NCBI GenBank assembly: GCA_018401015.1
Contig: JAGYLP010000010.1
Location: 1-64,000, forward strand
DNA length: 64,000 nucleotides
Source: Bacteroidales bacterium
Lineage (GTDB): Bacteria; Bacteroidota; Bacteroidia; Bacteroidales; M50B96
Direction of reading: 5' to 3'
A program made the position numbers and the translations under genes. The notes under the pieces are model-generated. The model saw nothing but the letters and a program-made list of their open reading frames with translations. It was not told the DNA's origin and did not search any database. Below, one piece after another: positions 27,460 to 37,285 of the stretch. The first letter of the stretch is position 1. The number at the start of each line of letters is the position of its first letter.

Positions 27460-29583
27460 CTATTCCTCTTGTTTGTTGTCTTTCTTACTTTCTCTTTCTT
27501 CTAATTTTTTACGAGCTTCTTGCTCCATTTCAGATTTAAGAGAAGCCAGGTCGGAGGCAATGTCGCCCAAGGTAGTTTTTTCCAAACTATCGGTAACTGC
27601 TTTCATACCTTTTTTAGTGGATTTATCCGCAGCACTTTTTTCGTTTTCTTCTTCCATGCGCTTGTCATCTTCGAAGGTACGGCTGTGCGAAAGGATAATC
27701 TTCTTGTTCGTTTTGGAGAATTCAATCACCTTGAAGGGTAATTTCTCATCCACTTTGGCCGGCGAACCATCTTCTTTCACCAAATGGCGTGGGGTAGCAA
27801 AACCTTCCACTCCGTAAGGCAGGGTAATGATGGCACCTTTGTCGAAAATCTCCATAATGGTTCCTTCGTGAATTGAATTTACCGAGAAGACCGTTTCGAA
27901 CACTTCCCATGGATTTTCTTCCAGTTGTTTGTGTCCAAGGCTTAAACGACGATTCTCTTTGTCGATATCCAACACCACTACTTCAATGCTTTCACCAATT
28001 GCGGTAAATTCAGCAGGATGCTTGATTTTTTTCGTCCAGGATAAGTCGGAAATGTGAATCAATCCGTCAACACCTTCTTCAATCTCTACAAAAATACCAA
28101 AGCCGGTAAAATTGCGGACAGTCGCTTGGTGTTTGCTTCCTTTCGAATACAGGTTATCGATGCTATCCCAGGGATCAGTTTTTAGTTGCTTGATACCAAG
28201 CGACATTTTGCGTTCTTCGCGATCGAGGGTCAAAATAACAGCCTCTACCATATCGCCTACTTTCATGAACTCCTGGGCGCTGCGTAAGTGCTGCGACCAC
28301 GACATTTCGGATACGTGAATTAATCCTTCTACACCGGGAGCAATTTCGATAAAGGCACCGTAATCGGCTAATACAACCACCTTACCGGTTACTTTATCGC
28401 CTACTTTAAGCTCGGTGTCTAAAGAATCCCATGGATGAGGAGTTAATTGCTTCAAACCTAATGCGATACGTTTCTTCGCATCGTCGAAATCGAGAATTAC
28501 AACGTTTAATTTTTGGTCTAATTCGACAATCTCTTCCGGATGGTTCACGCGGCCCCACGAAAGGTCGGTAATGTGAATTAATCCGTCTACACCACCCAGG
28601 TCGATGAATACACCGTAAGAGGTAATGTTTTTGACGATTCCCTGAAGAACTTGTCCTTTCTCCAAACGGGCAATGATTTCTTTTTTCTGTTGCTCGAGCT
28701 CTTCTTCAATAAGTGCTTTGTGCGAAACAACCACGTTACGGAATTCCTGGTTAATCTTAACCACCTTGAATTCCATGGTTTTTTCAACATAAATGTCGTA
28801 ATCGCGGATAGGTTTCACATCGATTTGCGAACCGGGTAAGAAGGCCTCGATGCCGAATACATCGACAATCATACCGCCTTTGGTACGACATTTAATAAAT
28901 CCTTTGATGATTTCGTCGTTTTCGAGGGCTTTATTAACACGATCCCATGATTGAAGCGCGCGGGCTTTTTTGTGCGATAGTAATAATTGTCCACTCTTGT
29001 CTTCCTGACTCTCAACAAACACCTCTACGGTGTCGCCAACTTTCAGTTCAGGATTGTAACGGAATTCATTCAAGCTAACGATACCTTCCGATTTGAATCC
29101 AATGTTGATAACCACTTCGCGTTTGTTCATGGCTACAACTGTTCCATCAACCACTTGGTGCTCTTGAATGGTCGATAAGGTTTCGTCGTACTTTTCGTAG
29201 GTTTCGTCTTTCGATTTGTTGCTGAAGCCTACACTGTCTTTTTCGTAAGCATCCCAGTTGAATTCATCGAGGGGCACATTGTGATTGCTGTAGTCGAAAG
29301 CATTCAGCTCAACCTCATCTTCGTCTTCTACTTCTTCCTCTTCTTCTTCCTCTTCTACTACTTCTTCCTCTTCTTCTTCAACTTCTTCAACTGCTTCTTC
29401 AACTTCCTCCTCTACCAACTCTTCGTCGGGAATAACCGGAGTTTCTTCGTCAACAATCTCTTCTTCGAGTAAGCTCTTAGGATCAATGGCTTCCTCTTTT
29501 ACTACACGTTTGATTTTTTTTTCATCCAATTCTTCGTCTTTTTTGACTTTCGCTTTGGACTTGTTTTCGTTTTCGTTAATCAT
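27460..29583 (-). CDS. rpsA: 30S ribosomal protein S1
   Basis: A 707-residue protein. Residues about 1-115 are very acidic (long Glu runs with Val and Asp, coded around 29300-29500). Six S1/OB domains follow, seen as repeats of 'G..V.G.V......G.....G..G....S' with signatures such as 'GVFIDLGGVDGLIHITDLSW', 'YGAFIEIAPGVEGLIHVSEMSW' and 'FGIFVEIEEGVDGLIHISDLSW'. A charged C-terminal tail closes it. S1 helps mRNA bind the small ribosomal subunit, and it may carry extra weight in a phylum where Shine-Dalgarno pairing is rarely used. Confidence 0.95.
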   Translation of the reverse strand: MINENENKSKAKVKKDEELDEKKIKRVVKEEAIDPKSLLEEEIVDEETPVIPDEELVEEEVEEAVEEVEEEEEEVVEEEEEEEEVEDEDEVELNAFDYSNHNVPLDEFNWDAYEKDSVGFSNKSKDETYEKYDETLSTIQEHQVVDGTVVAMNKREVVINIGFKSEGIVSLNEFRYNPELKVGDTVEVFVESQEDKSGQLLLSHKKARALQSWDRVNKALENDEIIKGFIKCRTKGGMIVDVFGIEAFLPGSQIDVKPIRDYDIYVEKTMEFKVVKINQEFRNVVVSHKALIEEELEQQKKEIIARLEKGQVLQGIVKNITSYGVFIDLGGVDGLIHITDLSWGRVNHPEEIVELDQKLNVVILDFDDAKKRIALGLKQLTPHPWDSLDTELKVGDKVTGKVVVLADYGAFIEIAPGVEGLIHVSEMSWSQHLRSAQEFMKVGDMVEAVILTLDREERKMSLGIKQLKTDPWDSIDNLYSKGSKHQATVRNFTGFGIFVEIEEGVDGLIHISDLSWTKKIKHPAEFTAIGESIEVVVLDIDKENRRLSLGHKQLEENPWEVFETVFSVNSIHEGTIMEIFDKGAIITLPYGVEGFATPRHLVKEDGSPAKVDEKLPFKVIEFSKTNKKIILSHSRTFEDDKRMEEENEKSAADKSTKKGMKAVTDSLEKTTLGDIASDLASLKSEMEQEARKKLEERESKKDNKQEE

Positions 29584-29687
29584 TTAAGTTTAAATAAATT
29601 AATGAGTTAGACAATATGTTACTAAATCGGCGGCGAAAGTAGTAAAATATATTGTAAGTCCTTAGTAATTAGGACTGTTTTTTATGC

Positions 29688-29742
29688 AAAAAAACCTCCC
29701 GGCGTGGCAAGCATCGTAGCGTTTAAACCAAACCGGAAGGTT
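29688..29742 (-). terminator. Terminator downstream of the ornithine carbamoyltransferase gene
   Basis: On the minus strand AACCTTCCGG (29742-29733) pairs with CCGGGAGGTT (29702-29693) with one mismatch, and seven Ts follow (plus-strand As at 29688-29694). The loop is long (30 bases). It ends the arc unit before the rpsA promoter region. Confidence 0.6.
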
Positions 29743-29795
29743 AGCCGTTTTTAGGTTCGGATTTAGAAAAAGCGAACCAAGTTAAGTGCTTTGAA

Positions 29796-30797
29796 TTAAG
29801 ACCCTAACGTAGCAACCATAACTGCTTTTATCGTGTGTAGTCTATTTTCGGCCTCGTCGAAGACAATGGAGTGAGCCGATTCGAATACTTCTTCGCTTAC
29901 TTCCATTTCGGAAATACCGAATTTCTGGTAAATCTCTTCGCCAACAGCTGTTTCACGATTGTGGAAAGCGGGTAAGCAATGCATGAATTTCACGTTTGGA
30001 TTACCGGTTTTCTGAATCATCGACATGTTCACCTGGTAGGGTGTCATCAGCTTGATACGACGTTCCCATTCTGCTTCGGGTTCACCCATCGATACCCAAA
30101 CATCGGTGTAAAGGAAATCGACTCCCTTCACTCCTTCGTCCACCGAGTCGGTAACAGTGATGGTTGCTCCGGTTTCTTTGGCAATTTCTAAGCAGGTGGC
30201 AATTAATTCTGGGTCCGGATGAAGTTCTTTCGGAGCCACTGCCCGGAAGTCCATTCCCATCTTGGCAGCTCCCACCATGAGGGAATTACCCATGTTGTTG
30301 CGGGCATCGCCCAGGTAGGCAAAAGCCACTTTGTTCAAAGGTTTGTCGCTGTGCTCCATCATGGTGAGGAAGTCGGCAAGAATTTGAGTTGGATGAAATT
30401 CATTGGTTAACCCATTCCAAACCGGCACCCCTGCGTACTTAGCAAGCTCTTCAACAATGTGTTGTCCATAACCACGATACTCAATGCCATCGTACATCCG
30501 ACCCAGCACGCGGGCGGTATCTTTCATGCTTTCTTTTTTACCCATTTGAGAGCCCGATGGACCTAAATACGTAACATGTGCACCCTGGTCGAGGGCTGCT
30601 ACTTCGAAAGCACAACGTGTACGGGTAGAGTCTTTTTCGAATAACAAGACAATGTTCTTTCCTTCCAATCGCTTTTGTTCGGTGCCTGCGTACTTGGCTC
30701 GTTTTAAATCGGACGATAAGTCGAGTAAGAATTTGATCTCCTGTGGAGTAAAGTCGAGTAACTTTACAAAACTTCTGTTTCTAAGATTAAATGCCAT
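29796..30797 (-). CDS. Ornithine carbamoyltransferase
   Basis: A 333-residue enzyme. The carbamoyl-phosphate site 'STRTR' is at residues 57-61 and the ornithine-side '[10 protein letters not shown]' is intact, with '[20 protein letters not shown]' between. Length and the '[17 protein letters not shown]' segment fit the family. It interconverts ornithine plus carbamoyl phosphate and citrulline. The carbamate kinase reading frame 28 bases upstream on the same strand suggests the catabolic role (ArcB), making ATP from carbamoyl phosphate; an anabolic role (ArgF) cannot be excluded. No arginine deiminase gene is in the window. Confidence 0.92.
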   Translation of the reverse strand: MAFNLRNRSFVKLLDFTPQEIKFLLDLSSDLKRAKYAGTEQKRLEGKNIVLLFEKDSTRTRCAFEVAALDQGAHVTYLGPSGSQMGKKESMKDTARVLGRMYDGIEYRGYGQHIVEELAKYAGVPVWNGLTNEFHPTQILADFLTMMEHSDKPLNKVAFAYLGDARNNMGNSLMVGAAKMGMDFRAVAPKELHPDPELIATCLEIAKETGATITVTDSVDEGVKGVDFLYTDVWVSMGEPEAEWERRIKLMTPYQVNMSMIQKTGNPNVKFMHCLPAFHNRETAVGEEIYQKFGISEMEVSEEVFESAHSIVFDEAENRLHTIKAVMVATLGS

Positions 30798-30825
30798 GGC
30801 TTTATGAATTTAAATGTTCTGAAAA

Positions 30826-31766
30826 TTATACAATGGTAATGCGGGTTCCGCCATCGTCCACTCCTAGAAGGGTGGTTTTCGTAATGATGGAATCTTTCCC
30901 GGTATTTTTAGTGAAATCGATGGCTGCTCGTATTTTCGGAGCCATACTTCCTTCGGCAAAATGCCCTTCGTCGAGGTATTGTTTTGCCGTAGCGATGCTC
31001 ATGCGGTCGATGGTTTTTTCCTGAGGAGTGTTGAAGTGGATACATACTTTAGGAACATCGGTGAGGATAAACAGCTTGTCGGCATTAATCTGACGAGCCA
31101 GCAAGGACGAAGCGAGATCTTTATCGATAACCGCATCGATTCCCTGCAAACGATTTTCCTCCTTGTAATAGCTTGGAATTCCTCCGCCTCCAACAGCAAT
31201 CACGATTTGTCCTTCGCGGGCAATGCGTTCAATGGTAGATCGATTCGAAATGGCTCGTGGTTTTAATAGCCTACTTTGCGCCATCCTCTTCCGCGCGGAT
31301 CTTCGGCGAAAATAGAACCGTTCTCGGCAGTCATTTTCTCGGCATTCTCCTTGGTGTAATAGGGACCAACCGGTTTCGTAGGATTTTGGAAAGCCGGATC
31401 GTCTTTGTTAACCAATACCTGCGTAATGATGGTGAGGATTTCACGGTCCATGTCGTTGGCCATCAGTACATTTTTCATTTGCTGTTCAATTACGTAACCG
31501 ATAAATCCTTGCGAATAGGCTACGGAAATATCGAGAGGCATATCGGGCAAGCCATATACCTGATTTCCGGCAGCATTGGCCAACATAATATTCCCTACTT
31601 GTGGTCCATTACCATGCGTAATGACCAGATTGTAATCCCTGTTTATTAGCTTGATAAGGGTTTCACAAGCGGCATAGGCATTGGCCTCCTGATCTTCGAT
31701 GGTTCCTCGTTGTCCATCCTGTATAAGCGCATTGCCTCCAAAGGCTACTACAGCTAATTTGCTCAT
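30826..31766 (-). pseudogene. arcC: Carbamate kinase, frame-broken into two parts
   Basis: The N-terminal part (31766-31263) reads 'MSKLAVVAFGGNALIQDGQRGT', 'ITHGNGPQVGNI' and 'EDPRGRGWRKV', then stops. The C-terminal part continues in another frame (to 30826) with 'PRAISNRSTIERIAREGQIVIAVGGGGIPSYY' and 'GSMAPKIRAAIDF'. In relatives these are joined by a short Pro-rich linker after 'GWRKV', so about four bases (one modulo three) are missing near 31265-31275. All other family motifs are present. The enzyme transfers phosphate between carbamoyl phosphate and ADP. Either a recent frameshift or a sequence error; the yidC lesions in the same window favour error. Confidence 0.87.
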
Positions 31767-31810
31767 AAAAAACGTTTTAGTTTAAATTGTCATTTTCTTC
31801 AATGAGCTTT

Positions 31811-31838
31811 CAAAGCTAAGAATTTTGAGGATATTCAA
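31811..31838 (-). promoter_or_regulatory. Putative promoter of the carbamate kinase / ornithine carbamoyltransferase unit
   Basis: On the minus strand TTG (31838-31836) is followed after 17 bases by TAGCTTTG (31818-31811), a perfect TAnnTTTG, 44 bases before the arcC start. The same TAGCTTTG occurs before the nucleotide-sugar cluster at 38287-38294. Confidence 0.45.
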
Positions 31839-31875
31839 TCGGAATTTCGACCTGCTATAGAGCGAACTATTTTTC

Positions 31876-31883
31876 TATTTTTG
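31876..31883 (+). promoter_or_regulatory. Putative -7 element for the gene at 31899
   Basis: TATTTTTG fits TAnnTTTG and ends 15 bases before ATG 31899. It overlaps a possible TTG start at 31881, which argues against that longer start. Confidence 0.35.
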
Positions 31884-31898
31884 GCGAAAAGAGCTTTT

Positions 31899-32384
31899 AT
31901 GGAAACTAATTGGAAAACCTTAATCCTGGCCGAATTCGATAAGCAACGGAGTTTATTACACAAACGCGACGTAAGTTTTTATCAATTAGCGCGTTTCGAA
32001 CGAGCCATTGAAAAAATTGCGGAACATGCACCCCAATGCGATTCCTGTAAAAAACACCAGGTTGAACTTTCGGAGTTTGTTCCGGATATTGCAAAACATA
32101 TCAATGGTAGCGCCAAACAAAAACGTCGGTACGAAAACGAAATGGAAAAACTCATCAAACATTTGCGTTTGGAACACCAGGTTTTTCCTGCCTACTATCA
32201 GGTTTACCTCATCACCTCGAAAGGATTTGCCATTGGATTGGCTGTTGGCTTCTTGCTGGCTTTTCTCTTCCCGGCTTACTTTCAACCGCTCTGGATTTCT
32301 TCTACCATAGCGGGTTTGGTAATATCTTATTTTATCGGAAACGCGAAAGACATGGCCTCACGACGCAAAAAAAAGGTAATCTAA
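31899..32384 (+). CDS. Small membrane protein of unknown function
   Basis: A 161-residue protein from ATG 31899. The N-terminal 95 residues are charged and helical, with a Cys pair (CDSC, residues 47-50) that could bind metal or form a disulfide. Two hydrophobic helices follow (about 104-122 and 128-145: 'GFAIGLAVGFLLAFLFP', 'PLWISSTIAGLVISYFIG'), then a basic tail. I do not recognise a family. It is transcribed away from the arc genes and ends 3 bases before the convergent yjbQ gene. Confidence 0.7.
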   Translation: METNWKTLILAEFDKQRSLLHKRDVSFYQLARFERAIEKIAEHAPQCDSCKKHQVELSEFVPDIAKHINGSAKQKRRYENEMEKLIKHLRLEHQVFPAYYQVYLITSKGFAIGLAVGFLLAFLFPAYFQPLWISSTIAGLVISYFIGNAKDMASRRKKKVI

Positions 32385-32387
32385 GCT

Positions 32388-32804
32388 TTACTCTCCAATT
32401 ATTTTAACCAGAACTCGCTTTCGGCGCTTGCCATCGAATTCGCCGTAAAAGATTTGTTCCCATGGACCGAAATCCAAGGCACCCTCGGTAATGGCTACCA
32501 CCACTTCTCGTCCCATAATGGTTCGCTTCAGATGCGCATCGGCATTATCTTCAAAGCTATTGTGGTGATAATAGGAGTGAGGCTTTTCGGGAGCTAGTTT
32601 CTCTAACCAGATTTCATAATCCTGATGAAGGCCCGATTCATCGTCGTTGATAAACACACTGGAGGTAATGTGCATTGCATTCACTAATACCAATCCCTCT
32701 TTGATGCCACTTTCGCGCAAACATGTAATTACCTGGCTGGTAATATTGACTAACTTCCGGCGCGATTCGGTTTTAAACCAGAGTTCTTTTCGATAGGATT
32801 TCAT
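32388..32804 (-). CDS. YjbQ family protein (UPF0047)
   Basis: A 138-residue protein. The family signatures '[25 protein letters not shown]', '[45 protein letters not shown]' and a C-terminal '[11 protein letters not shown]' are all present. Some members show weak thiamine-phosphate synthase activity; the true role is unsettled. It is the last gene of the minus-strand cluster, 55 bases after the small zinc-finger-like gene. Confidence 0.9.
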   Translation of the reverse strand: MKSYRKELWFKTESRRKLVNITSQVITCLRESGIKEGLVLVNAMHITSSVFINDDESGLHQDYEIWLEKLAPEKPHSYYHHNSFEDNADAHLKRTIMGREVVVAITEGALDFGPWEQIFYGEFDGKRRKRVLVKIIGE

Positions 32805-32859
32805 ACGTTCGTTAATTCAATGTTCAGTTAAAAATTGGCTTAGGGGTAAACTGATTGGA

Positions 32860-33120
32860 TTAAGAGGAGCGTGTCTTATTCCCGCTTTCCTTCTCTTTCA
32901 GCGTGGGAGAGGGCCAACGCCCGTCGGGACATTTACTCAGCGGACTTCTGCTCTTGGCCGGAATGTAGCAACCACACAAATTGCAATGCAAATAGATGCT
33001 CACTCCGGCATGCGGGCAAATAGCGCAAATTGCTTCGCGTTCCTGCGCCATTTGCTCGATAGCCGGATTCCCAAATAATAGATTCCTGAAGCCGGAAAAT
33101 ATTTCAGATATCCGCGACAT
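32860..33120 (-). CDS. Small cysteine-rich (zinc-ribbon-like) protein
   Basis: An 86-residue protein with Cys at 32, 35, 46, 49, 51 and 64 (CAIC, CNLCGC and KCPDGRW). The spacing fits a zinc-binding ribbon, and the 'C..CGC....K.....CP.G.W' layout recalls small DUF6171-type proteins often found in phages. The function is unknown. It starts 9 bases after the phosphomutase gene and is probably translated from the same transcript. Confidence 0.65.
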   Translation of the reverse strand: MSRISEIFSGFRNLLFGNPAIEQMAQEREAICAICPHAGVSIYLHCNLCGCYIPAKSRSPLSKCPDGRWPSPTLKEKESGNKTRSS

Positions 33121-33129
33121 ATAACCTGT

Positions 33130-34869
33130 TTAAAGGATATTCAATTCTTGAATGATCCCGTTAATTTTTTGCATTAATTCTGCTTGTAATCGCTCGTAAT
33201 CAGTCGCTTGGCTCATTTTTGTGCGTACGCTGAAGTAGAACTTAATTTTAGGTTCCGTACCCGACGGACGCAAAGAGACTTTTGTTCCATCTTGGGTAAT
33301 GAACTGCAATACGTTCGATTTGGGAAGGTTAATCCGATACCGTAATTCGCTGATTTGATCGTAGCTAACCTGTTCCTGATAATCGTGAATCAACATTATT
33401 TCCGACCCTCCCAAAGTATGTGGTGGAGCAGAGCGGAAACGATTCATCATAGCCTGAATTTCTTCAGCTCCCGATTTGCCTTTACGAGTAATGGAGATTA
33501 AATGCTCCTGAAAGAGACCAAATTCTTGGTAAATTTCGATTAATAGCTGGTAAAGGCTTTTGCCTTTGTTCTTGGCCCAGGCAGTCAACTCGGCAACCAG
33601 CGCACAAGCCGAAACAGAATCTTTGTCTCGAACAAAGTCGCCAGCCAAATAGCCGTATGATTCTTCTCCTCCTCCAATGTATTTTTTCTCTCCTTCGAAT
33701 TTCCGGATTATATCGGCAATGAACTTGAATCCGGTTAGCACTTCGAATAATTCGACCTCATATTTATCCGCCATGAGGTTAATTAAGTCGGTGGTTACAA
33801 TGGTTTTAACCATGAACTCCTTGCCGGTAAGCTTATTCCGCTCCGACCATTGGCTTAGGAGGTAATAGGAAAGTAAAACGGCTGTTTGATTGCCATTAAC
33901 CAGAATGTATTCTCCTTGGTTATTCTTTATCGCAATACCAATCCGATCTCCATCGGGGTCGCTGGCCATTACTAATTCGGCATCTACTTCGCGTGCCCGC
34001 TCAATAGCCATGCTGAGTGCTTCGGCTTCTTCCGGGTTAGGGGAAACCACTGTTGGGAAATTACCATCGACTACATCCTGAGCTGGCACGTTGAATACTT
34101 GAGTAAATCCAAATTTACGCAAAGCAGCAGGAACCAGCATGCCGGTTGTTCCATGAATGGGAGTATAAACAATCTTCAAATCGTGTTGAGCCTGAATGGC
34201 TTCCGGGTTCAGCGAGAGCTCTTTAACCGCATTCAGGAATTCCTCGTCGAAGGATTCGCCCAGCACCTCGACTAACTGAGGATTGCGTTCAAACTTTATT
34301 TCCGATAAGTTAACCTTGCCGGCTTCGTTTACCACATTTTGATCGTGAGGAGCAATAAGCTGACTCCCATCGTTCCAATACGCTTTGAATCCATTGTATT
34401 CTTTTGGATTATGCGAGGCGGTAATTACCACGCCACTTTGACAGTTGAGCCGGCGAATGGCGAAGGATAATTCCGGCGTAGGACGCAAATCTTCAAATAG
34501 ATAAACTTTAATGCCATTAGCCGAAAAAATATCGGCTACTGTATCGGTAAAGAATCGGCTGTTGTTTCTACAATCGTGAGCAATAGCAACCGAAATTTGC
34601 TCGAGTTGAGCGAATTCTTTTTTCAGGTAATTGGCCAAGCCTTGGGTTGCCAAACCAATGGTGTACTTATTCATCCGATTGGTACCTGCACCCATGATGC
34701 CACGGAGGCCACCGGTCCCGAATTCTAAGTCTTTGTAAAAACTATCGATTAGGAGGTCTTCCTTTCCTTCGAGCATTTCTTTTACCGTCTGACGGGTTTC
34801 CTCATCGAATGGAGGATTCAACCAAGCTTGTGCTCTTTCTTTTACTTGAGCTAACAAATTATTAGTCAT
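33130..34869 (-). CDS. Phosphoglucomutase/phosphomannomutase family enzyme
   Basis: A 579-residue alpha-D-phosphohexomutase. The catalytic phosphoserine lies in 'GVVITASHNPKEYNGFKAYW', the metal loop in 'VMASDPDGDRIGIA', the sugar-binding loop in 'YIGGGEESYGYLAGDFVRDKD' and the phosphate-binding loop in 'LRPSGTEPKIKFYFS'. It converts glucose 6-phosphate and glucose 1-phosphate (possibly mannose phosphates also). Placed 18 bases after rfbD, it could supply glucose 1-phosphate to RfbA in the same cluster. Confidence 0.93.
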   Translation of the reverse strand: MTNNLLAQVKERAQAWLNPPFDEETRQTVKEMLEGKEDLLIDSFYKDLEFGTGGLRGIMGAGTNRMNKYTIGLATQGLANYLKKEFAQLEQISVAIAHDCRNNSRFFTDTVADIFSANGIKVYLFEDLRPTPELSFAIRRLNCQSGVVITASHNPKEYNGFKAYWNDGSQLIAPHDQNVVNEAGKVNLSEIKFERNPQLVEVLGESFDEEFLNAVKELSLNPEAIQAQHDLKIVYTPIHGTTGMLVPAALRKFGFTQVFNVPAQDVVDGNFPTVVSPNPEEAEALSMAIERAREVDAELVMASDPDGDRIGIAIKNNQGEYILVNGNQTAVLLSYYLLSQWSERNKLTGKEFMVKTIVTTDLINLMADKYEVELFEVLTGFKFIADIIRKFEGEKKYIGGGEESYGYLAGDFVRDKDSVSACALVAELTAWAKNKGKSLYQLLIEIYQEFGLFQEHLISITRKGKSGAEEIQAMMNRFRSAPPHTLGGSEIMLIHDYQEQVSYDQISELRYRINLPKSNVLQFITQDGTKVSLRPSGTEPKIKFYFSVRTKMSQATDYERLQAELMQKINGIIQELNIL

Positions 34870-34887
34870 ATGAATATGAATTTAAAA

Positions 34888-35763
34888 TTATCGAACAGGG
34901 TAAAGTAGGAACAAGGCTTGATGCAAGCTCTTTTTCCAGTGGGGGATACTTAATCCGTACCGTTGCTTAATTTTCTCTTTGTTGAGAACACTGTAAAATG
35001 GTCGTGGAGTGGGAGTAGGATAATCCTTACTTTCTATGGGAACGACCGTATTTTTAATCTTCACCACATCGAATATTTCCTGTGCAAAATCATACCAGGA
35101 ACAAACTCCCTCGTTGCTGTAGTGAAAGATTTCGCGACCAAGATGAATCTTTTCGCCGTTTAAATCTTGTTGTACCATGTGAATGATGGCTATGGCCAAA
35201 TCGTAGGCATAGGTGGGTGTTCCAATTTGATCGAAGACCACCCGAACGGTTTGTTTATCGCGTCCTAATCGGAGCATGGTTTTGACGAAATTGTGTCCAT
35301 AAACCCCATATAACCAGCTTGTTCTGACAATGATGGCATGGGTGTCGCTGTTTAGGATAGCTTCTTCGCCAGCTCTTTTCGACTTCCCATAAACTCCTTG
35401 AGGACGAGGTTCATCTTCTTCCGTGTAGGGAGTAAAATGGGCTCCATCGAACACATAGTCGGTGGAAACGTGCAAGAGCTTGGTGTGTGTCGAACAGGCT
35501 TTCAGGATATCAGCAACGGCACCTTCGTTTAATCGAAATGCCAGCTCAGCCTCCTCTTCGGCTCGATCTACCGCTGTGTAGGCAGCACAATTGATTACCC
35601 AATCGAATTGTGTTTGAAAATAGTGTTCGATTGACTCCGATTGGCTTAAATCAAGTTCCTCGATGTCGGCAAAACTCCATTGAAATGATTGATTATTGGA
35701 GCAAATATTTTTGATTTCGGTTCCTAATTGACCATTGGCCCCTAATACTAAGATATGTGGCAT
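34888..35763 (-). CDS. rfbD: dTDP-4-dehydrorhamnose reductase
   Basis: A 291-residue short-chain dehydrogenase-like enzyme. It has the nucleotide-binding 'LVLGANGQLGTEI', 'INCAAYTAVDRAEEEAELAF', 'STDYVFDGAHFTPYTEEDEPRPQGVYGKSKRAGE' (YxxxK pair) and 'IVRTSWLYG'. It carries out the last step to dTDP-L-rhamnose. It follows rfbC by 12 bases in the order rfbA, rfbC, rfbD. Confidence 0.95.
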   Translation of the reverse strand: MPHILVLGANGQLGTEIKNICSNNQSFQWSFADIEELDLSQSESIEHYFQTQFDWVINCAAYTAVDRAEEEAELAFRLNEGAVADILKACSTHTKLLHVSTDYVFDGAHFTPYTEEDEPRPQGVYGKSKRAGEEAILNSDTHAIIVRTSWLYGVYGHNFVKTMLRLGRDKQTVRVVFDQIGTPTYAYDLAIAIIHMVQQDLNGEKIHLGREIFHYSNEGVCSWYDFAQEIFDVVKIKNTVVPIESKDYPTPTPRPFYSVLNKEKIKQRYGLSIPHWKKSLHQALFLLYPVR

Positions 35764-35775
35764 GGGTTCTATGAG

Positions 35776-36327
35776 TTAAAAGAAGTTTTTATCGGCTTCG
35801 GTAAAGCTCGGAAGCACTTTGTCTTTTGCTGAAACAATCGCCTTCTCGGGATCGACCTGCCAATCGATGTTTAGCATGGGGTCGTTAAAGGCAATACCCC
35901 GTTCGGCATCGGGACGATAATAATTATCGCATTTATATTGAAAAATGGCTTGTTCGCTAAGCACGGAGAATCCATGAGCAAAGCCACGTGGAATGAGCAA
36001 TTGGTATTTGCTTTGAGCATTGAGTTCGAAAGCTTGCCATTTTCCATAGGTCTCCGAATTTTGACGCAAATCGACTACCACATCGAGTATTTTCCCTTCA
36101 ATTACGCGAACCAATTTGGCTTGAGCAAAGGGAGCCAGTTGATAATGCAAGCCACGAATCACTCCATAACTCGATTTGGATTCATTGTCCTGAACAAATT
36201 GATAATCTAATCCGGCTTCCTCCAATACGCGGATGCTAAAACTTTCGAAAAAATAGCCTCTATCGTCTTCGAAGATGCGTGGCTTGAGCAGAAATACGTC
36301 TCTTAAATCGGTTTCAATGATTGTCAT
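35776..36327 (-). CDS. rfbC: dTDP-4-dehydrorhamnose 3,5-epimerase
   Basis: A 183-residue cupin-fold enzyme. Recognisable segments are 'PRIFEDDRGYFFESFS', 'FVQDNESKSSYGVIRGLHYQ' with the catalytic His, 'VVDLRQNSETYGKW' and 'LLIPRGFAHGFSVLSE'. It epimerises C3 and C5 of dTDP-4-keto-6-deoxyglucose. Normal length. Confidence 0.96.
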   Translation of the reverse strand: MTIIETDLRDVFLLKPRIFEDDRGYFFESFSIRVLEEAGLDYQFVQDNESKSSYGVIRGLHYQLAPFAQAKLVRVIEGKILDVVVDLRQNSETYGKWQAFELNAQSKYQLLIPRGFAHGFSVLSEQAIFQYKCDNYYRPDAERGIAFNDPMLNIDWQVDPEKAIVSAKDKVLPSFTEADKNFF

Positions 36328-36400
36328 AGTTCGAAAAAATAATACACGTGTATAAGAAGGAAAAGTCGTCGTTAAAAGGATTAGACATCTTCCGCAGGTT

Positions 36401-37285
36401 TTAACTGAGCGGTTTAATCAAACCATCGGCTACCTTGAGGAGATACTGGCCATATTGGTTTTTACTCATGACCAATGCTTGTTCTCGTAATTGGTCGGCA
36501 TTGATGTAGCCTTTGCCAAAAGCAATTTCTTCGATACAAGCTACTTTCAATCCTTGTCGGTGCTCAATGGTGGCAATGAAATTCGAGGCTTCCAGCAGCG
36601 ATTCATGCGTGCCGGTATCCAACCAAGCCATTCCCCGACCCAATACTTTCAGACTGATTCGGTTTTCTTTTAAATAGAGTGCATTGAGGTCGGTTATTTC
36701 CAATTCTCCGCGTGCACTGGGTTTTAAATTTTTTGCTTTCTCTACTACATCGTTCGAGTAAAAGTAGAGACCGGTAACGGCATAATTCGATTTGGGCTGT
36801 TTCGGTTTTTCTTCCAGGCTGATAACCCGACCTTCGGCGTCAAATTCAGCTACACCATAGCGTTCCGGATCGTTAACGAAGTAGCCGAAAACGATCGCTC
36901 CGTCTTCGATTCGGGATGCATCTTGCACGATTTTGGAAAAATTATACCCATAAAAAATATTGTCTCCTAAAATAAGACACACGGAATCGTTTCCAATAAA
37001 GGACTCACCGATGATAAATGCCTGGGCAAGTCCGTCGGGACTGGGCTGTTCGGCATACTCTAATTGGATTCCCAGTTGCGATCCATCGCCAAGTAAGTGT
37101 CGGTACAGAGGTAAATCATGAGGAGTAGAAATGATGAGGATTTCCCGAATTCCAGCCAGCATAAGCACCGATAAGGGGTAATAAATCATGGGCTTGTCGT
37201 AGATGGGGAGGATTTGCTTGGAGATGGCTTTCGTAAGTGGGTAGAGCCGGGTGCCGGATCCACCGGCTAAAATAATTCCTTTCAT
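36401..37285 (-). CDS. rfbA: Glucose-1-phosphate thymidylyltransferase
   Basis: A 294-residue nucleotidyltransferase with '[16 protein letters not shown]', '[19 protein letters not shown]', 'ILGDNIFYG' and '[18 protein letters not shown]'. It makes dTDP-glucose from dTTP and glucose 1-phosphate. It overlaps the upstream SDR gene by 4 bases, so both are cotranslated. Confidence 0.96.
   Translation of the reverse strand: MKGIILAGGSGTRLYPLTKAISKQILPIYDKPMIYYPLSVLMLAGIREILIISTPHDLPLYRHLLGDGSQLGIQLEYAEQPSPDGLAQAFIIGESFIGNDSVCLILGDNIFYGYNFSKIVQDASRIEDGAIVFGYFVNDPERYGVAEFDAEGRVISLEEKPKQPKSNYAVTGLYFYSNDVVEKAKNLKPSARGELEITDLNALYLKENRISLKVLGRGMAWLDTGTHESLLEASNFIATIEHRQGLKVACIEEIAFGKGYINADQLREQALVMSKNQYGQYLLKVADGLIKPLS

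Noticed and set aside
29281-29472. Plus-strand open frame rich in Phe and Leu opposite rpsA
   Set aside because: It is the complement of the Glu-rich coding region of ribosomal protein S1, so its composition is an artefact.
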